Origin: Pseudomonas sp. TNT3
GTDB taxonomy: Bacteria > Pseudomonadota > Gammaproteobacteria > Pseudomonadales > Pseudomonadaceae
Assembly: GCF_010095445.2 (NCBI RefSeq)
Contig: NZ_WFGV02000026.1
Coordinates: forward strand, 18,376 to 82,375
Direction: 5' to 3'
DNA: 64,000 bases
The notes beneath the pieces were generated by a model. The model did not search any database. It was not told where the DNA came from and saw only the letters and a list, made by a program, of their open reading frames with translations. Below are positions 59,987-64,000 of this stretch, in pieces; within the stretch, counting starts at the first letter, position 1, and each line of letters opens with the position of its first letter. Position numbers and translations under genes: made by a program.

Positions 59987-62647
59987 ATGACACAGAATTC
60001 CACGCGCTTGCTTCGCCGCCTCAACCCCTACTGCGCCCAGGCGCTCAGTGCGGCGGCTTCGTTGTGTCAAAGCCGTGCCCATGCACAGGTCAGCATCGAG
60101 CACTGGCTGCTCAAGTTGCTGGAGCAAGGCGAGGGGGACCTGACCCTTATTGCCCGACGTTATGAATGGGATATGGATGCCCTCTGGCGTGGCCTGCTGG
60201 ACCATCTCGATACGCTGCCGCGCAGTGTGCAGAGCAAGCCGCAGCTAGACGGCAAGCTGCAGGAACTGATCAGAAGTGCCTGGTTGCGGGCGTCACTCGA
60301 AGGCCACGAAAACTTGCGATCGGTACATGTGCTCGGCGCCTTGCTGGAAGCTCCCAACCTGCTCGCGTGCGATGCCGCCTGGCCCTTGCTCAGCCTTGGC
60401 CAAATTCAGCTGCAACGATTGTTCCCCCTCCTGGATCAACATTCCGAAGAGCGCCCGGAGGTGCAGCAACCAGACGAGCTTGGCAGCGCAGACGTGCTTC
60501 AACCGCTCGCCACTTCACCAGCCCGTGACGCCCGGAGCGACGCTTTGCAGACGGTCCTGGACAAGTTCACCCAGGACATCACCGCCAAGGCCAGGGCAGG
60601 GCACATCGATCCCGTATTCGGTCGCGATGATGAGATCCGTCAGGTCATCGACATCCTCAGTCGTCGGCGCAAGAACAATCCAATCCTGGTCGGCGATCCT
60701 GGAGTTGGCAAGACCGCACTGGTCGAAGGACTGGCGTTACGCATTGCCGAGGGCAATGTGCCCGACAGCTTGAAACCGGTGAGTGTGCGCACCCTGGACC
60801 TGGGATTGCTACAGGCGGGGGCGGGGGTCAAAGGCGAGTTCGAACAGCGGCTGAAAAATGTCATCGATGCCGTACAGCAGTCGGCTAATCCGGTACTGCT
60901 GTTTATCGACGAAGCCCATACCCTGATCGGCGCCGGCAACCAGGAAGGCGGCACCGACGCCGCCAATTTGCTCAAGCCGGCTCTGGCTCGGGGCGAATTG
61001 CGCACCATCGCCGCCACCACCTGGAGCGAATACAAACAGTACTTTGAGCGTGATGCCGCCTTGGAACGGCGCTTTCAAATGGTCAAAGTGGACGAACCGG
61101 ATGACGTCAATGCCTGCCTCATGTTACGAGGTCTCAAAGCCCGTTATGCCAGTCATCACGGCGTGCACATCCAGGATGCGGCGGTTCAGGCGGCGGTCAA
61201 CCTGTCACGGCGTTATCTGACGGGTAGGCAATTGCCGGACAAAGCCATTGATCTGCTCGACACCGCCAGTGCGCGGGTACGCATGAACCGCGATTGCGAA
61301 CCTCAGGCACTGGTCCGGATCAAGGCCGGTCTGGCAGCTCTGGAACTGGAACGACAGGCGCATGAAGAGGACGCTCGGCTTTGCGGCGGTACTCCAAGCG
61401 AGCGCCTCAACATGATCGCCACGCAAGAAGCCGAACTCCTTCAACAGCAGACCGACCTGCTGCGGCAATACCGACTCGAGCACTCCCTGACCCGGCAATT
61501 GCTCGATGAACGCCAGATCGATTCCCCATCGTTGAGCGTCCGCGCACAGGTGCAACGGCAACTTGTCGAGATTCAGGGCGAACAACCATTACTCTCCCTG
61601 GATGTCGGTGTGCGTGATGTGGCCGAAGTCATTGCCGACTGGACCGGTGTGCCCATGGGCAATCTGCTCAAGGACGAACAGACCAGCCTGTTGGCTTTGG
61701 AACAGCAGTTGAGCGAGCGGGTCATTGGCCAGAATTCCGCGCTGAGTGCGCTGGCTCAGCGCCTGCGCGCCGCCAAGACTGGCCTGACGGAAGAGAAAGC
61801 CCCGTTGGGAGTATTCCTGCTGGTGGGCACCAGTGGCGTCGGCAAAACCGAAACCGCCCTGGCCTTGGCCGACTGCCTGTTTGGTGGCGAGAAATCGCTG
61901 ATCACCTTGAACCTCTCCGAGTACCAGGAAGCTCACACGGTCAGCCAGCTCAAAGGTTCGCCGCCGGGTTACGTCGGTTACGGCCAGGGCGGTGTATTGA
62001 CCGAAGCAGTGCGACAGCGGCCCTACAGCATCGTATTGCTTGATGAAGTGGAAAAGGCCCACCGCGACGTCCTGAACCTGTTCTATCAAGTCTTTGATCG
62101 TGGCTTCATGCGCGATGGCGAAGGGCGCGAAATCGACTTTCGCAACACCGTCATTCTCATGACCTCCAATCTTGGCAGCGATGTGCTGCAAGCGGGACTT
62201 CAGGAACAACCCGAAGCATCGGACAGTACCCTGCACGAATGGCTGCGGCCCACCCTGCGTGAGCATTTTCAACCGGCGTTGCTGGCGCGTTTTCAGACCC
62301 TGATTTATCGGCCGTTGCAACCCGAGGCACTCAAACAGATTGTTGCGCTGAAACTCGCTCGGGTCGCCAACCGCCTGCAGCGCCATTACGGCCTGAACTG
62401 TGTGATCGACGACTCACTGAACGATGCGTTGGTAACCGCCTGCTTACTACCCGACACCGGCGCCCGCAATGTCGACAGCCTGCTCAACCAGCAGATCTTG
62501 CCCGTTCTCAGTCAGCAATTACTACAGCGTCAGGCAGCCAAACAAAAAACCCGCAGCGTCACTCTCAGCCATAGCGACGATGAAGGCATCATCCTCTGTT
62601 TCGCCGACGCAATGAGCGCGGATATGCCTGTCGTGACGGAGGCCTGA
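59987..62647 (+). CDS. clpV: Type VI secretion system AAA+ ATPase ClpV
   Basis: An 886-residue Clp-type ATPase (TssH). The N domain (LSAAASLCQSRAHAQVSIEH) is the ClpV type that binds the TssC sheath. Walker A of the first ring is GDPGVGKTALVEG (about 236-248), of the second GTSGVGKTETALA (about 614-626), each with a following Walker B (LLFIDEAHTLIG; IVLLDEVEKAH). It disassembles contracted sheath. AAGGA lies eight bases before the ATG. Confidence 0.95.
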   Translation: MTQNSTRLLRRLNPYCAQALSAAASLCQSRAHAQVSIEHWLLKLLEQGEGDLTLIARRYEWDMDALWRGLLDHLDTLPRSVQSKPQLDGKLQELIRSAWLRASLEGHENLRSVHVLGALLEAPNLLACDAAWPLLSLGQIQLQRLFPLLDQHSEERPEVQQPDELGSADVLQPLATSPARDARSDALQTVLDKFTQDITAKARAGHIDPVFGRDDEIRQVIDILSRRRKNNPILVGDPGVGKTALVEGLALRIAEGNVPDSLKPVSVRTLDLGLLQAGAGVKGEFEQRLKNVIDAVQQSANPVLLFIDEAHTLIGAGNQEGGTDAANLLKPALARGELRTIAATTWSEYKQYFERDAALERRFQMVKVDEPDDVNACLMLRGLKARYASHHGVHIQDAAVQAAVNLSRRYLTGRQLPDKAIDLLDTASARVRMNRDCEPQALVRIKAGLAALELERQAHEEDARLCGGTPSERLNMIATQEAELLQQQTDLLRQYRLEHSLTRQLLDERQIDSPSLSVRAQVQRQLVEIQGEQPLLSLDVGVRDVAEVIADWTGVPMGNLLKDEQTSLLALEQQLSERVIGQNSALSALAQRLRAAKTGLTEEKAPLGVFLLVGTSGVGKTETALALADCLFGGEKSLITLNLSEYQEAHTVSQLKGSPPGYVGYGQGGVLTEAVRQRPYSIVLLDEVEKAHRDVLNLFYQVFDRGFMRDGEGREIDFRNTVILMTSNLGSDVLQAGLQEQPEASDSTLHEWLRPTLREHFQPALLARFQTLIYRPLQPEALKQIVALKLARVANRLQRHYGLNCVIDDSLNDALVTACLLPDTGARNVDSLLNQQILPVLSQQLLQRQAAKQKTRSVTLSHSDDEGIILCFADAMSADMPVVTEA

Positions 62648-62649
62648 AC

Positions 62650-64000
62650 ATGCTCACCCAACTGCCCGCTTTCTTCGACCACAGCCGCCACAAACTCGAG
62701 GTCCGCCGCGTCGACCTGCCCCTCGACGTCCTGGCCTTCCATGGCGAAGAACGCCTCAGCCAACCCTTCACCTACCTCATCGAGTTCACCTCCACTGAAC
62801 TCGACATCGGCGCCGAGCAGTTGCTCAACAAACACGCCCAGTTCAGCCTCTTCCCCGCCGTGCAACCGCTGTTCATCCGCGGCCTGCCCAAGCCCGAGAT
62901 CAACCCCCTGCGCACCTTGCGCGGGGTGATCACCGGCTTCAAGCGCCTGTCCGGCTCCAACGACGAAGCCCGCTACGAAATCACCCTGCAACCGCGCCTC
63001 GCACGACTGGGCAGGGGCCAACAGTGCCGCATCTACCAGCATCAATCCGTGCCGGAAATCGTCGAGCACATCCTGCGCAGTCGTCACGACTTCGAAGGCC
63101 AGGACTTCCTTTTCCACCTGCACCGCGACTACCCCAAGCGCGAACAGGTCATGCAGTTCGGCGAAAGCGACCTGGCCTTCATCGACCGCCTGCTGGCTGA
63201 AGTCGGCATCTGGTACCGCTTCACCAGTGACGACCGCCTGCACATCGACGTCGTCGAATTCCACGACGACCAGCGCGCCTACCAGTTCGACGTCGAGCTG
63301 CCGTACCGCCCGCCTTCCGGGCTCAGCAGCAGTGATCAGGATGGCGTGTGGCACCTGCAATCGAGCCACGCCGTGGTCGAGCAACACGTCAACATCCGCG
63401 CCTACCACCACCGTGACGCCCGCGCCCATCTGGACGGCGAAATCGACCAGACCCACGGCGCCACGACCAACTACGGCGAGGCCTACCACTACGCCGAACC
63501 CTACACCGTGCTCGGCGACCGCTACGACCAGGACGAAGACCTGCAAAGCGAAAGTGGCTACTTCTACGCCCGCCTGCGCCACGAACGCTACCTCAATGCC
63601 CAGACCCGACTCAGCGGCATCAGCAGCAGCGCCACCCTGGCAACCGGCCAGGTGCTGAAAATCTCCGGCGGCGCGCCCCAGGCCTTCGAGCCCGGCAGCG
63701 TCATCACCCAACTGATCACCCAGGCTGCTCGCGACCGCAGCTTTGAAGCGCATTTCCAGGCCATCCCCTACGCGCAAACCGTGTGTTTTCGTCCACCGCT
63801 GCCGGCCAAACCACAAATCGCCGGCACCATCCCCGCCCGCATCACCAACCCCCAGGCCAACGATCCGTACGCTGAAATCGACCTCGAAGGCCGCTACCGG
63901 GTCAACTTCCTGTTCGACCGCGACACCTGGAACCCCGGCCTGGAAAGCATGTGGCTACGCCTCGCCCGACCCTACGCCGGCGACACCCACGGCCTGCACC
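62650..64000 (+). CDS. vgrG: Type VI secretion system tip protein VgrG, 3' end outside the window
   Basis: At least 450 residues are visible from ATG 62650 (GGAGG seven bases before). The gp27/gp5-like start VLAFHGEERLSQPFTYLIEF, then FGESDLAFIDRLLAEVGIWY and GRYRVNFLFDRD fit VgrG. It caps the Hcp tube and carries effectors. The C-terminal region, where an effector domain or adaptor contacts could lie, is beyond the edge; no effector gene is visible. Base use is highly GC-rich, as usual for vgrG. Confidence 0.92.
   Translation, partial: MLTQLPAFFDHSRHKLEVRRVDLPLDVLAFHGEERLSQPFTYLIEFTSTELDIGAEQLLNKHAQFSLFPAVQPLFIRGLPKPEINPLRTLRGVITGFKRLSGSNDEARYEITLQPRLARLGRGQQCRIYQHQSVPEIVEHILRSRHDFEGQDFLFHLHRDYPKREQVMQFGESDLAFIDRLLAEVGIWYRFTSDDRLHIDVVEFHDDQRAYQFDVELPYRPPSGLSSSDQDGVWHLQSSHAVVEQHVNIRAYHHRDARAHLDGEIDQTHGATTNYGEAYHYAEPYTVLGDRYDQDEDLQSESGYFYARLRHERYLNAQTRLSGISSSATLATGQVLKISGGAPQAFEPGSVITQLITQAARDRSFEAHFQAIPYAQTVCFRPPLPAKPQIAGTIPARITNPQANDPYAEIDLEGRYRVNFLFDRDTWNPGLESMWLRLARPYAGDTHGLH

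Noticed and set aside
62530..63816. Long minus-strand open frame (about 428 codons) opposite clpV and vgrG
   Set aside because: It is the reverse shadow of two clearly coding genes; composition is Val/Ala/Gly-rich without motifs or ribosome site.

Overview
The window looks like chromosome of a fluorescent-group Pseudomonas. Supporting signs are high GC, Pseudomonas-type REP palindromes between genes, a spu/pot polyamine locus arranged much as in other pseudomonads, SdsA/SdsB-like alkylsulfatase genes and a type VI secretion locus. No prophage, transposase, integrase or CRISPR array was seen. One tRNA gene (tRNA-Ser, anticodon TGA) is present. All names rest on reading motifs and protein sequence by eye; no search was run.

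Layout. 1-2.9 kb: the 5' end of a class I aminotransferase gene, an overlapping tspO/esterase pair, and a Nudix hydrolase. 3.1-12.7 kb: a membrane-anchored octaheme cytochrome with a repeat tail, an exported alkylsulfatase with a divergent LysR regulator, a small lipoprotein, an exported cysteine-type arylsulfatase and an exported HAD phosphatase; the theme is sulfate and phosphate ester scavenging. 12.9-18.5 kb: tRNA-Ser, a Bax-inhibitor-1 family membrane protein, a YceK-like lipoprotein, an Lrp regulator divergent from an EamA exporter, and a gapN-FUSC pair. 18.7-21.8 kb: a compact operon of three exported proteins (haem lipoprotein, Tat flavoprotein oxidase, PLP enzyme with a Tat-like signal) with no obvious described pathway. 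21.9-31.8 kb: SphA-like outer-membrane protein with AraC regulator, diguanylate cyclase, MFS exporter with LysR regulator, a peptidase-M15-like protein, tiny genes, lipoproteins and thpR.

32-43.4 kb is a polyamine uptake and gamma-glutamylation locus: potF, potI, potH, potG and spuA on the minus strand; spuI, an aldehyde dehydrogenase, a FAD-dependent gamma-glutamylpolyamine oxidase and an XRE-cupin regulator on the plus strand. Together they import putrescine/spermidine, glutamylate it, oxidise it, and remove the glutamate. 43.8-47.3 kb has small membrane, VOC, DUF1329 and secreted nuclease genes. 47.6-53.1 kb holds five same-strand genes (flavin monooxygenase, RidA, DUF1028, ArgE-like deacetylase, NCS1 permease) that look like an uptake and degradation route for an unknown nitrogen compound.

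53.4 kb to the end is part of a type VI secretion cluster in the order tssB, tssC, tssK, tssL(dotU), an OmpA-domain protein with TssM-like topology, hcp, clpV and vgrG (cut by the window edge). The baseplate genes tssE/F/G/A and a full tssM are not in view and may lie beyond 64 kb.

Many intergenic gaps hold palindromic repeats of at least three families, including a 135-bp unit in three full tandem copies (42219-42654) and a 133-bp unit in two copies (29205-29455).
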